DNA from: JBDRMV01 sp043811795
GTDB taxonomy: Bacteria > CG03
Assembly (NCBI GenBank): GCA_043811795.1
Contig: JBDRMV010000056.1
Coordinates: 1 to 24,615 of the forward strand
Direction: 5' to 3'
Length of the DNA: 24,615 bases
Shown: piece by piece, positions 8,605 through 16,828 of the stretch
How positions within the stretch are numbered: position 1 is the stretch's first letter
Layout of the letters: the number at the start of each line of letters is the position of its first letter
Notes under the pieces: generated by a model
Seen by the model: only the letters and a program-made list of their open reading frames with translations
Told to the model about the DNA's origin: nothing
Databases searched by the model: none
Translations under genes and position numbers: made by a program

Positions 8605-8633
8605 TTGACTGACTGCACTAAAAATTGTATCCT
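8605..8633 (+). promoter_or_regulatory. Promoter TTGACT-17-TATCCT for the flavodoxin-like gene
   Basis: The -35 box TTGACT (8605-8610) and the -10 box TATCCT (8628-8633) are 17 bases apart, and the ATG is at 8639, five bases after the -10. The geometry implies a leaderless or nearly leaderless mRNA. The promoter is divergent from the DUF2723 promoter and shares the same 68-base gap. Confidence 0.5.
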
Positions 8634-8638
8634 GAGAA

Positions 8639-9049
8639 ATGGAAGCAATCGTTTATTATTCTCTGACAGGGAACACAAAAAAAGCCGCGGAAACACTTGC
8701 CGGCAAGTTGAAGCTACCTTTTGAAATTATCCGGATTCGGGAAAAGAAAAAGCGGGGTTTTTTAATAAATGCCGTAAATGCTCTTTTTAAAATCCGCGTA
8801 GAAATTGCCGGGACGGACCTTGATTTAACCCGTTTTAATAAAGTTTACTTCGGAAGTCCCGTCTGGGCAGGCAGCCCCGCTCCGGCGCTGAACACATTTC
8901 TACAGGTCTGCACCGGCCTGGAAGGAAAAGAAGTTTCAATCTTCGTAACATACGGAAGCGGCCTCGGGAAAGAAAGGGCTTTGAAAATAATGCAAAATCT
9001 CATCCGGAAGAAAGGGGTAAAAGTTATTCGGAATTTATCCGTGCACTAA
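8639..9049 (+). CDS. Flavodoxin-like protein
   Basis: This protein has 136 residues. It opens with a beta strand and an FMN phosphate-binding loop, YYSLTGNTKKAAETLA (residues 6-21), the standard short-chain flavodoxin fingerprint. The second loop, FGSPVWAGSPAPALNTFL, fits the isoalloxazine-contacting segment of flavodoxin/NAD(P)H-dehydrogenase-like proteins; the W there could stack on the flavin. It is slightly shorter than a typical flavodoxin (about 140-170) and ends soon after the last expected strand. It is probably a low-potential electron carrier or flavin reductase. Which partner enzyme it serves is not shown by the context: the downstream gene converges on it, overlapping by 15 bases, and the upstream one diverges. 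Confidence 0.75.
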   Translation: MEAIVYYSLTGNTKKAAETLAGKLKLPFEIIRIREKKKRGFLINAVNALFKIRVEIAGTDLDLTRFNKVYFGSPVWAGSPAPALNTFLQVCTGLEGKEVSIFVTYGSGLGKERALKIMQNLIRKKGVKVIRNLSVH

Positions 9050-9772
9050 AGTGGCGCCCCGCGCGCGTGGCGCCGATATTATTCTTTTGTAAAAATTCCC
9101 CAGACCGCACAGTATCAGCAGTTCTCCCGCGAAAAAAAGCCACCAGTTGTATTTGGCGGGAACAAACGCAGAGACCTCTTTTTGAAATTCAGCATCCGTT
9201 GCGAGCGTTAATATCCCCGGTAAAAATCCTCCCGCAACAATAATTTTTGAAAAGTCGTAAATGAACGAAATAAATATTACGAACGCGCCCAGAAGAATAA
9301 ATACCCACTCCGCGGCGCTTATTACCGCTCCGCGGCTCCTGTTTTGAGCGCGGGCGATAAGCCCCGCCATAAAAATCATCGTAACGGAACAGATAACGGG
9401 GGCGAGGACGGGCCCGAGCCACGCCACCGGTATCAAAAACAGAATATCCCATGTTAAAAGTGACATCGGCCAGCCGAGAAGCGCCTTAAGAAATACATAA
9501 TAAAAAATATCCCATACCGCGAATTCAAAAAGAAAAACAGCAAGACGCTTGTGAAAATTTTCCCCGGAAACCCACGCAATTGAAACAAGCATAACAATGG
9601 TCGAAATTTCTCTCAGCCATTCAAGCGTTAAAACCCGGGCGGGAAACGCGGGGAGCGGAAAAGCGAAGCCACCAGGGTAGTAAAGTTCCCGCAGATAAAT
9701 AACGACCGTAGCCTCAAGAAAACCCATCGCAATGCCGAAAAGACCCAGCCAGAATATTTTCTTAGTTCCCAA
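9035..9772 (-). CDS. Conserved polytopic membrane protein of unknown function
   Basis: About 245 residues with six or seven hydrophobic helices. The most striking segment is FEFAVWDIFYYVFLKALLGW followed by SLLTWDILFLIPVAWLGP, where two WDI motifs and several prolines line a helix pair; GFLEATVVIYLRELYYPGG near the N-terminus also looks constrained. I recognise the pattern as a conserved hypothetical protein but know no function. The start is uncertain: a TTG at 9772 has GGAG seven bases upstream and is preferred; a TTG at 9805 would add eleven residues but lacks a ribosome site. The gene overlaps the stop of the nuclease-like gene and is the last gene after tamB, so it may take part in envelope biogenesis. 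Confidence 0.72.
   Translation of the reverse strand: MGTKKIFWLGLFGIAMGFLEATVVIYLRELYYPGGFAFPLPAFPARVLTLEWLREISTIVMLVSIAWVSGENFHKRLAVFLFEFAVWDIFYYVFLKALLGWPMSLLTWDILFLIPVAWLGPVLAPVICSVTMIFMAGLIARAQNRSRGAVISAAEWVFILLGAFVIFISFIYDFSKIIVAGGFLPGILTLATDAEFQKEVSAFVPAKYNWWLFFAGELLILCGLGNFYKRIISAPRARGATLVHG
9053..9074. terminator. GC-rich inverted repeat at convergent gene ends
   Basis: GGCGCC at 9053-9058 and again at 9069-9074 (each is its own complement) flank CCGCGCGCGT, giving a strong stem just after the flavodoxin stop and inside the last codons of the opposing gene. No clear T-run follows on either strand, so a terminator role is only plausible. Confidence 0.35.
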
Positions 9773-10232
9773 ACCATTGCTCCGTATTAAAAACTTTACC
9801 CTCAACTTTTACATCCGCAAAACCTCTGTCATAGAGTTCTCTGTTGAGACATTTGGAAGCATTGTCGTAGAAAACGACGCCGTAAGAAACGCCTGAATAA
9901 TCCTCCCTGACGCCGAATACGGAAATGACGGCGGCTTTATTGAGAACTTCCTTTTTTATAAATAAAACAGCGCCTTCGGCGTTAATCGCCTTGTCAAGAG
10001 CGCACAGCAGGATGATTTCGCCGTTTGCTGTCCGGAATGTTCTATAATCGATAATTTCCGCGACCCTCGCTTCCATCGTGTTTTTTTCGGCTCTCCATTC
10101 CACATAGGGAAACCTGCTCCTGTTCAGGCCGAACTCATCAACAATAAAAAACCTGCTGGTGTTCCCCCTGAAAATTAATAAAACCCCCGCAGCTGCGACG
10201 ACAACAGCAAAAAGAATAATTTTCTTGCTCAC
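9762..10232 (-). CDS. Membrane-anchored, degenerate staphylococcal-nuclease-like protein
   Basis: This protein has 156 residues. A lysine-flanked hydrophobic segment at residues 5-21 is a signal anchor. The body resembles a thermonuclease (SNase, OB-fold) domain: ARVAEIIDYRTFRTANGEII lines up with the usual DGDT...R.R strand pair, and KCLNRELYDRGFADV matches the late LN..L...G.A helix of that family. The expected catalytic residues (the DGDT aspartates, and the Arg and Glu of the R...DTPE strand) are not visible: here the strands read IDYRTF and LLCALDK. I infer a nuclease-derived but probably inactive, binding-only domain. The start GTG has GGAG ten bases before it. It follows tamB by 27 bases and overlaps the next gene. 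The SNase assignment is by pattern only. Confidence 0.6.
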   Translation of the reverse strand: MSKKIILFAVVVAAAGVLLIFRGNTSRFFIVDEFGLNRSRFPYVEWRAEKNTMEARVAEIIDYRTFRTANGEIILLCALDKAINAEGAVLFIKKEVLNKAAVISVFGVREDYSGVSYGVVFYDNASKCLNRELYDRGFADVKVEGKVFNTEQWFGN

Positions 10233-10259
10233 GTTATATCTGCTCCAAATATCCCGGAA

Positions 10260-13200
10260 TCAAAATCTTATGTGTCTTTCAATACCGAAATACTTCTGCC
10301 CTTCCCCTTCTTCATCCGGCATATATATCGCCTTTAAAACATTGTTTCCTTTAATCCTGTACATAACTTCAATGCCGTGCCGCAAATCAAGAGAAGAAAC
10401 ATTTCTCATAAACTCTATATTATATCCGAGATGCATTTTACCAAATGATTTCCCCATATATAAATTCATCCTGTCCGCCATATCCAGAGCGCTCAGTTTG
10501 TTTTCCGTATCCGTAATTTTTTCAAAAGCGGGAACTTTCACTTTTACCTCGTCGGCAAGGCCCGCTTCCTGGAAGAACTCCGAAAAAATCGGGCTGATAA
10601 AAGAAGAATCAATAATCTTCGCAATTTCATTTTTCATGGATTCAATGTCGCTTAATCCGGCTCCCTTGCCGGGCAGGACATGGTAATCCTGTGTCCGTGA
10701 ATCTTCTTTGGAAAACTCCTTTGATGTCAGGTTTATATCCAGAGAATCAAGCGGGGAATGTTTTATGTCAACCATCACGGTATCTTCAACCTCGTCAAAA
10801 GGCGGGACAGAACTCTTCCTGCGGACGGGGGCATCCGCCTTCAATGTCAGGAAACACCTGTTATTGACGAACTCGACCTCGGCGAAATCCACGCTCAGCG
10901 TTTTCCCGAGATAATACAAACTTCCCTGGTTCGTTGAGAGTTTCCCGTTGACGAGAAAAGGCGGCCCTTCTATTTTCAGTTCTCCGTAAATATCCGCTTT
11001 GAAATTGTCCGCCATCCACTTCACGTTTTTATCAAATTTAAGATTCAGCTTCACATTCATATTCTTGTCCGCGCCGAGATCCAGCCCGCCGCGCTTATAG
11101 GAAAATTTCGCATTCTTTATTTTCAAATCGCCCTCTAAATTTGTTTTCTCCCCGTCAAAAACAGCCCTGATTTTTCCCGAAACGAGACCGCGGGAAGGTT
11201 TTGAGCCGACAATATACTTCAGAACGCTGCGGCCCTGAATAAGGAGACCCGGCACAATCACGGGGACACCGCCGTCCGGAATGTCCAGAAGAATGTCGTA
11301 TCCGCTGATTCTTGCATCAGCGAGCGAAGCTTTCCCCGATATTCCAAAATTCTTATCCTTTACCTGCCCCTGTCCGCTTATATTAACGCTGCGGCCGTTA
11401 AAAACCGTCCGGAATTTTATTTTAATTCTCTCGGGATAACCGCGCGGGGCAAGCTCAAAAGAAAAATCTCCGGCGCCCTTCAGGTTGGGCATCTCAAAAG
11501 TTCCGCCGGCAAAAACACTGCAATTGCCGCAGAAATCTCTGATTTCACCGTCCGGCAAAAGAATTTTCGCCAGTTTAAGGTTCTCCATTTCTATTGAAAA
11601 GTTATTTACCTGCCCGGCGGAGGAGGCAAGGAAACCCTGCGTCCTGAAAAAACCGTACGGAACAGTTAATTTTATTTCCGGATATATAAAACCTCCTTCG
11701 GCTTTTACGCGACCTTGCGCATTTATAAAAGACCCCACAAAAATATTCTCCGCGAGAAAATTCAGTTCCGTTTTTTCGGCGCTTTGCGAAATAGCGGCTT
11801 TTATATCGCCGAACGCCTGTAAATCAATCTTCAGGAGTTTCAGGACTTTCTGCAAATCAATTTTCTCGGATGAAATTTCATATTTCCCGCCCGGAAGGAT
11901 TCTGACGCCGAAACCGCCCTCGGCAAAAAAAACGTCAAGGTCGCCTGTCCCTGCAACAAGTTTCCCTGAAATTCCCGAGGTGCTTCCGGGCACCTTTTCA
12001 AACACGAGAGTTTCTCCTGAAACTTTCGCCTTAAATTCAAGAGGGAAGAAAAGGTCATTAAAAAAAGCCGTCGTCAGGCGGCCGCTAATTTCCGTCTGTG
12101 TTGCAAAATCAACATCAAAAAAACAATCCGCAAAAATTTTAATGCCGCCCGTTTCTATGTTTCTGATATCCATACCAATCCGCGCAGACCTGAAATCTAA
12201 TTTTACTTCGGAATCTTTTATATCCGCAAAACCGCTTTTAAAATAAATCCTGCCTTTCGGCACTAAAATCCGACGCAGAGAAAATCCGGAAAATTCACCG
12301 AGAACTTCGCCCGAAAATCTGTCGCGCGCGGCAAAGACAACCTTAATCCGCCCAGGCGCCCTTGTAAAACTGCCATCTATTTTGAATTCATCTCCACCCC
12401 TGAAAATATCCGCGCTGAAGGCGCCGGCTGAGAAACTCAAAGCGCCGCTGATATCGCCTGAAAATTTATTATGGAGAAGAAGCAGCGGGAACTTACCAAT
12501 TTTTACCTCTCCTGAAATATCGGGCAAAACCGAAACATCTCCCGAAAAAAAATCCCCCAGCGAAAAATCTTCAAAGAAAATACCGTCCGGACCCGCCCTG
12601 AAAGAAGAAGTGAACACCCCCGCTTTCCAGATTTCAGAGGTTTTAACTTCGCCTTTCAGTTCGTATTCCTCAATCTTCCCTTTTGCATTAACCTTTCCGG
12701 GCAGGGCTTCGAGTTCCGCTGTAAAAGGAAATTTCTCACTCTTAAAATCCTGCCCGTATTTAAATAAAGTTTTTTTGCCGTTCAAAACAACAGAAAATTT
12801 TTTTTCCGAAAGTTTAATTCTGCAACTGCCGTTATCTTTATACCCGGAAACGGCAAGAAAAAAATCGGAGTTCAAGTTAAACAGACCTTCCCCTGCCGTA
12901 AACTGACCGCCTGATAACGCGAAGGATTTTTTGCTGCCGGAAATTACAAAAGACGAAATTTCAAAAATATCGTCCTTCTTCAGTAAGTCTGCGGAAATTT
13001 CCAAGCCCTTGTTTTCCTCGCGGAGGTCCAGAGAAATCACGCCGGCCTTTATGCCGCACTCACCTTTAACGGAATAACTCCTGCCTTTGCTTTTCACTTC
13101 AATTTCGGGATGCAGTTTTATACCTCCGGAGGACTCAAAGGTTGAAAACAATCTTATTTCTCCGGAACGTATTTTTACCGTTTTGGCAAAGGAACCCGTT

Positions 13201-14360
13201 ATGAACGCTTCACCGCCGTGAATAAAACCGCCGCCTGTTACCGCAAAACCTTTGTAATCTCCCGAAAAATCCGTTACGGAAATTTTTCCCGCATTTCTCT
13301 CATTATACGCACCCGCCGCAAAACAGTTTTCAAAAGCAAATTCCTCGTAGACAAATTCCTGCGCGCCGCCCTTAAATCTTACAACAGGATTTCTTAAAAA
13401 TCCGGCGGCGCTCACATTTCCCGCTATGCCTGATGCGGCAAAAGAATCACTCTTGTAACTTCCTCTAACTTCGAATTCGCCCTTTATCAGCGGATTCGCT
13501 GACAAAGGGCTGATTTCACAAGAACCCGAAACCAGAACGCCGTCTAAATTAGTGCTTATTTTTGAAAACATAACACTCTTTTCCGAAACATTAACTCTGC
13601 TTTTGAAATCCCGCAGACGCAGGCATCCGGAATCCGCTGCGGCGAATAATTCATCAGCGCTCAGACGGCCTGCGGCAGTGATATTATAAACTTTGCCGTC
13701 TTTAAAAGAGCCGATGACTCTCCCCGTAAAATTTTCGTTCACAAACGGCGGCGTTGAAACGAAGGCCGAAAAAAAACTTAGGTTTTTCAGTCCGGCCTCA
13801 AATTCCCATATTCCCGAAATATTTGCAGCCGTTACGCCCGCTCTGAAACCACCGGATGCAACATTCGCCCTGACGGATGCCGCTTGAAGCTTACCCGAAA
13901 TTTCAAAAGTTTTGTTTAACTCAACGCTCTGTAGAAAAATATTCCTGAACTTGACGGCAGGCGCGCCGGCAGGGGCTTCCTTTTTTCCCGGGGCAAAAAA
14001 ACCCGCAATCTCTTTCAGTTCGTTTTTATCCGCCCTGATATTCAGCCCGTCAAGAAAGACCTTTTTCAACTCCGGCGTTTTCCTGAACATAAAAAAGGGT
14101 CCGAAATAGAGAATTATCTTCTTAAAACGGAAAGCCCTCCCCCCCGTCGCCAGCGGGACTGAAATTTTTACTTCATTAAGAGCCGCCATGCGGAAATAAT
14201 CGGTATCAACGTCGCCGTATGAAACATTTATTCCGGTTTTCCGGATTTCGGATGAAATGGAACGCCCTATCTCACGACGCGCTTTCTCAAAAGGGAAAAA
14301 GACAACGATGCTCAGCGCCGCTATTACAAAGAACACCACTATTTTTAATAAATTTTTCAC
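10260..14360 (-). CDS. tamB: TamB-like translocation and assembly module protein (DUF490 domain)
   Basis: About 1366 residues. One N-terminal membrane anchor (residues 4-22, LLKIVVFFVIAALSIVVFF) is followed by more than a thousand residues of repetitive beta structure of the AsmA/TamB type, rich in G, S, K and aromatic residues. The last roughly 350 residues match the TamB (DUF490) domain, for example NGKLSTNQGSLYYLGKTLSV, VDIKHSPLDSLDINLTS, and a C-terminus ending in phenylalanine (GIERHIRF) typical of proteins that meet the outer membrane. TamB-like proteins bridge the inner and outer membranes and are implicated in lipid transport and outer-membrane protein assembly. I use the GTG at 14360 (MKNLLKIVV) because a TATAAT lies seven bases before it; a longer reading to 14390 would place the promoter inside the gene. 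No BamA-like partner gene is in the window. Confidence 0.85.
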   Translation of the reverse strand: MKNLLKIVVFFVIAALSIVVFFPFEKARREIGRSISSEIRKTGINVSYGDVDTDYFRMAALNEVKISVPLATGGRAFRFKKIILYFGPFFMFRKTPELKKVFLDGLNIRADKNELKEIAGFFAPGKKEAPAGAPAVKFRNIFLQSVELNKTFEISGKLQAASVRANVASGGFRAGVTAANISGIWEFEAGLKNLSFFSAFVSTPPFVNENFTGRVIGSFKDGKVYNITAAGRLSADELFAAADSGCLRLRDFKSRVNVSEKSVMFSKISTNLDGVLVSGSCEISPLSANPLIKGEFEVRGSYKSDSFAASGIAGNVSAAGFLRNPVVRFKGGAQEFVYEEFAFENCFAAGAYNERNAGKISVTDFSGDYKGFAVTGGGFIHGGEAFITGSFAKTVKIRSGEIRLFSTFESSGGIKLHPEIEVKSKGRSYSVKGECGIKAGVISLDLREENKGLEISADLLKKDDIFEISSFVISGSKKSFALSGGQFTAGEGLFNLNSDFFLAVSGYKDNGSCRIKLSEKKFSVVLNGKKTLFKYGQDFKSEKFPFTAELEALPGKVNAKGKIEEYELKGEVKTSEIWKAGVFTSSFRAGPDGIFFEDFSLGDFFSGDVSVLPDISGEVKIGKFPLLLLHNKFSGDISGALSFSAGAFSADIFRGGDEFKIDGSFTRAPGRIKVVFAARDRFSGEVLGEFSGFSLRRILVPKGRIYFKSGFADIKDSEVKLDFRSARIGMDIRNIETGGIKIFADCFFDVDFATQTEISGRLTTAFFNDLFFPLEFKAKVSGETLVFEKVPGSTSGISGKLVAGTGDLDVFFAEGGFGVRILPGGKYEISSEKIDLQKVLKLLKIDLQAFGDIKAAISQSAEKTELNFLAENIFVGSFINAQGRVKAEGGFIYPEIKLTVPYGFFRTQGFLASSAGQVNNFSIEMENLKLAKILLPDGEIRDFCGNCSVFAGGTFEMPNLKGAGDFSFELAPRGYPERIKIKFRTVFNGRSVNISGQGQVKDKNFGISGKASLADARISGYDILLDIPDGGVPVIVPGLLIQGRSVLKYIVGSKPSRGLVSGKIRAVFDGEKTNLEGDLKIKNAKFSYKRGGLDLGADKNMNVKLNLKFDKNVKWMADNFKADIYGELKIEGPPFLVNGKLSTNQGSLYYLGKTLSVDFAEVEFVNNRCFLTLKADAPVRRKSSVPPFDEVEDTVMVDIKHSPLDSLDINLTSKEFSKEDSRTQDYHVLPGKGAGLSDIESMKNEIAKIIDSSFISPIFSEFFQEAGLADEVKVKVPAFEKITDTENKLSALDMADRMNLYMGKSFGKMHLGYNIEFMRNVSSLDLRHGIEVMYRIKGNNVLKAIYMPDEEGEGQKYFGIERHIRF

Positions 14361-14367
14361 TGTTGCA

Positions 14368-14373
14368 ATTATA
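14368..14373 (-). promoter_or_regulatory. Perfect -10 box (TATAAT) for tamB, likely leaderless
   Basis: TTTTGTATAAT is followed by seven bases and the GTG start of tamB. The same TTTTGTATAAT string and nearly the same spacing precede the GTG of the DUF2723 gene. No Shine-Dalgarno sequence lies between. Confidence 0.55.
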
Positions 14374-14455
14374 CAAAATATCACACACATACGGACATAC
14401 CGCGGCGTATTACAAGATAGACATTGGAGAAATTATTCCAAAATGTGTTTTTTAT

Positions 14456-14464
14456 TGCTATAAT
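14456..14464 (+). promoter_or_regulatory. Extended -10 promoter (TGCTATAAT) for the M50-trpS-scpAB operon
   Basis: A perfect extended -10 with a weak -35 (TTCCAA, 14436-14441, 17-base spacing). The first ATG lies nine bases after the -10, so the leader would be at most two or three bases long. The promoter is divergent from the tamB promoter within a gap of 113 bases. Confidence 0.55.
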
Positions 14465-14473
14465 CACCCCGTT

Positions 14474-15100
14474 ATGATGGAGATTTTGTATCTGCCGGTT
14501 TTATTTTTTTCGGTGATTGTGCACGAAGTCGCTCACGGCTATACCGCGCTGAAACTCGGGGACGACACCGCTCTTTATTCGGGTCGGCTGACGTTTAATC
14601 CCGTACCCCACATAGACCTCTTCGGCACGATAATTCTTCCCCTTCTGCTCGTGATTACACGAAGTCCTTTTCTTATCGGCTGGGCAAAGCCGGTTCCCGT
14701 AAACCCGTATAATTTTGCAAACCCCCGGCAGGACTTCGCGAAAGTCGGCGCGGCGGGCCCTCTCTCAAACATCGCTCTTGCGGTTCTTTCCGCTGCCCTC
14801 ATCGCAACGCTGAGAATTCTGGGAGCGGCCTCATCTTTTCAGCTAATCATACACATCCTTCAGTATGCAGTTTTTATTAACATCCTCCTTGCCATTTTTA
14901 ATCTGATACCGGTTCCTCCGCTTGACGGCTCGCGAATTCTTTCGGCTTTTCTTTCCGCCGAGGCAGCGTACAAATACGACCGCATCGCCCGCGGCGGACC
15001 TTTCATAACGCTCATAATCCTGTGGGTTTTCTGGCCCTTTATTTTTAAAATCGTGCAGTTGATTGCAGGGGCTCTTCTCTACCTGGCAATGACTCTATAA
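14474..15100 (+). CDS. Site-2 protease family (M50) intramembrane metalloprotease
   Basis: This protein has 208 residues and several membrane helices. The zinc site is visible as HEVAH (H17, E18, H21) in the first helix and as the late NLIPVPPLDG motif, whose D151 is the third ligand. FNPVPHIDLFGT and WAKPVPVNPYNF are usual for the compact, PDZ-less bacterial M50 group. The substrate is unknown. The start is the first of two consecutive ATGs, just after the -10 box; the longer open frame upstream runs through the promoter and the tamB start. An M50 gene leading trpS, scpA and scpB is a recurrent bacterial arrangement. Its stop lies one base before the trpS ATG. Confidence 0.88.
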   Translation: MMEILYLPVLFFSVIVHEVAHGYTALKLGDDTALYSGRLTFNPVPHIDLFGTIILPLLLVITRSPFLIGWAKPVPVNPYNFANPRQDFAKVGAAGPLSNIALAVLSAALIATLRILGAASSFQLIIHILQYAVFINILLAIFNLIPVPPLDGSRILSAFLSAEAAYKYDRIARGGPFITLIILWVFWPFIFKIVQLIAGALLYLAMTL

Positions 15101-15101
15101 T

Positions 15102-16076
15102 ATGAACAGGAAAAGAATTTTGTCCGGAATGAGGCCGACAGGGGCAATGCACCTCGGTCATTTCTTCGGAGCGCTCAAAAACTGGGTTAAACTCCAGGAT
15201 GATTACGAAACTTTTTATATGGTCGCCGACTGGCACGCAATGACGACCTCCTACGACGACACGTCCGGTTTCTCCGACGCTGCCTACGAAATGCTTTTTG
15301 ACTGGCTCGCATGCGGCATCGACCCCGGAAGGTCGTGCATATTCAAACAGTCTGACGTTCCCCCGCACGCGGAACTTTTCCTGATTTTCTCGATGATAAC
15401 GCCCCTCGGATGGCTTATGAGATGTCCCACCTATAAGGAACAGCTCCGCGAAATAAAAAATCACGACATAAACACGTTCGGTTTTCTCGGCTATCCCGTC
15501 CTCCAGGCGGCCGATATCCTGATTTACAAAGCGGACTGCGTGCCGGTGGGCGAGGACCAGCTGCCGCATCTGGAAATAACGCGCGAAATCGCAAGAAGGT
15601 TCAACCACCTGTACAAAGAAGTGTTCCCTGAACCAAAAGCTCTGCTTACAAAATCGCCGAAACTTTTAGGAACCGACGGAAGAAAAATGTCAAAAAGCTA
15701 CGACAACGCCGTGAACCTGACCGACGATGAAAAAATAATATTAAAAAAAATAAACAGCATGGTGACGGACCCCGCGCGGATACACCCTTCCGACCCCGGA
15801 CACCCCGACGTCTGCAGCGTTTTCCAGTACCGGAAAGCCGTCAATGCCGAAAAATCGGCGGAAATCGCCGGCGTCTGCCGAAAGGCTGAAATCGGATGCG
15901 TGAAGTGTAAGAAAATGCTGGCTGAGGAAATCTCGGCAGTTCTCGCTCCGCTTCAGGATAAAAGAAAGAAAATCAAAAAAAAAGATGTGACGGATATTCT
16001 GAACGAAGGAAAAAAGAAAGCGGGCGCCATCGCCGCCGGAACGCTTGAGGAAGTAAAAAAAGCTATAAACCTATGA
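15102..16076 (+). CDS. trpS: Tryptophan--tRNA ligase
   Basis: Class Ic aminoacyl-tRNA synthetase of 324 residues that charges tRNA-Trp. The class I signatures are present: HLGH at 17-20 after SGMRPTGAM, and KMSKS at 195-199 after LLGTDGR. GYPVLQAADILIYKADCVPVGEDQLPH, split around residues 130-156, is the usual TrpRS/TyrRS core. The length is normal for bacterial TrpRS. It starts one base after the protease gene and overlaps scpA by four bases (ATGA), so it depends on upstream transcription and perhaps on coupling. No T-box-like leader is seen in front of the operon. Confidence 0.95.
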   Translation: MNRKRILSGMRPTGAMHLGHFFGALKNWVKLQDDYETFYMVADWHAMTTSYDDTSGFSDAAYEMLFDWLACGIDPGRSCIFKQSDVPPHAELFLIFSMITPLGWLMRCPTYKEQLREIKNHDINTFGFLGYPVLQAADILIYKADCVPVGEDQLPHLEITREIARRFNHLYKEVFPEPKALLTKSPKLLGTDGRKMSKSYDNAVNLTDDEKIILKKINSMVTDPARIHPSDPGHPDVCSVFQYRKAVNAEKSAEIAGVCRKAEIGCVKCKKMLAEEISAVLAPLQDKRKKIKKKDVTDILNEGKKKAGAIAAGTLEEVKKAINL

Positions 16077-16828
16077 CAGAAAACTACTTCGTCAGGACTG
16101 ATGTTTTTGAAGGGCCTCTCGACCTGCTCCTCTGGCTGGTCCAGAATAACAACATGGACATCTATGACATTGAGATTTCAAAAATAACCTCGCAGTATTT
16201 AGAGCATATTGAAAAGAACATTTTTAACCCCGACTCATCCGCCGAATTTCTGTCTATGGCATCGCTTCTCCTGAGAATAAAATCAAATCTGATGCTCCCG
16301 AAGGAAACGGAAGAATATCAGGAGGCGGTTGCCGATAAACAGGAACTTGAGAAAAGACTTTCCGAGTGGAAAAAAGTTAAAGAAAGCAGGGATGTTCTTC
16401 TGGAAAAATTCAGGGGTCGCAGAAATTTCTTCAGGAGGAACGAACCCGCAGCGGTTGAAATCGACAAAAAAAGCAACGTCACCGTTTTTGACCTCGCGGA
16501 AATCTTTTCGGCGTTGATAATAAAAAATCTTCATAAGGCGGAAACAATCACCGGCCCCGAAATATACCTCGAAGACGTTCTTAACGAAGTTCAGGAACAA
16601 TTAAAAATGGAAGCCCCTCTGAAATATTCTCATCTCCTGTTCAAAAATCCCACAAAACTGTATGCGGCAGTTCTGCTTTTTGCGCTCCTTGACCTTACGT
16701 CGAAAAAAATTATCACGATAAAACAGCAGCGGCCGTTCGCCGACATATCGATTGCATCTCTCAAAAACGAAAGCCCTGCCGCGGAACCGATTGAATATGG
16801 AAACGACCGAATTAAAGAAAGTAATTGA
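16073..16828 (+). CDS. scpA: Segregation and condensation protein A
   Basis: The kleisin subunit of the bacterial SMC-ScpAB condensin complex, 251 residues. The N-terminus FEGPLDLLLWLVQ (12-24) is the ScpA signature that contacts the SMC neck. ISKITSQYLEHI and FLSMASLLLRIKSNLMLP follow as expected, and the C-terminal winged helix that binds the SMC head lies after a charged linker. It overlaps trpS by ATGA and scpB by 32 bases. No smc gene is in the window. Confidence 0.94.
   Translation: MTENYFVRTDVFEGPLDLLLWLVQNNNMDIYDIEISKITSQYLEHIEKNIFNPDSSAEFLSMASLLLRIKSNLMLPKETEEYQEAVADKQELEKRLSEWKKVKESRDVLLEKFRGRRNFFRRNEPAAVEIDKKSNVTVFDLAEIFSALIIKNLHKAETITGPEIYLEDVLNEVQEQLKMEAPLKYSHLLFKNPTKLYAAVLLFALLDLTSKKIITIKQQRPFADISIASLKNESPAAEPIEYGNDRIKESN

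Noticed and set aside
8571..8696. An N-terminal extension of the DUF2723 protein upstream of the GTG at 8570
   Set aside because: It would run through both promoters and into the flavodoxin-like gene, and the extra residues do not resemble the family; the family start fits MKKIPLIIAF.
11485..12246. A long open frame on the + strand opposite tamB
   Set aside because: It is antisense to a well supported gene, its sequence is low in motif content, and it has no ribosome site or family resemblance; typical shadow of a gene with biased codon use.
15096..15101. A TATAAT immediately before the trpS ATG
   Set aside because: It overlaps the stop of the protease gene and touches the ATG, so transcription would begin inside trpS; most likely chance.
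15045..15608. A 187-codon open frame on the - strand opposite trpS
   Set aside because: trpS is certain on the other strand and the antisense translation shows no recognisable domain.
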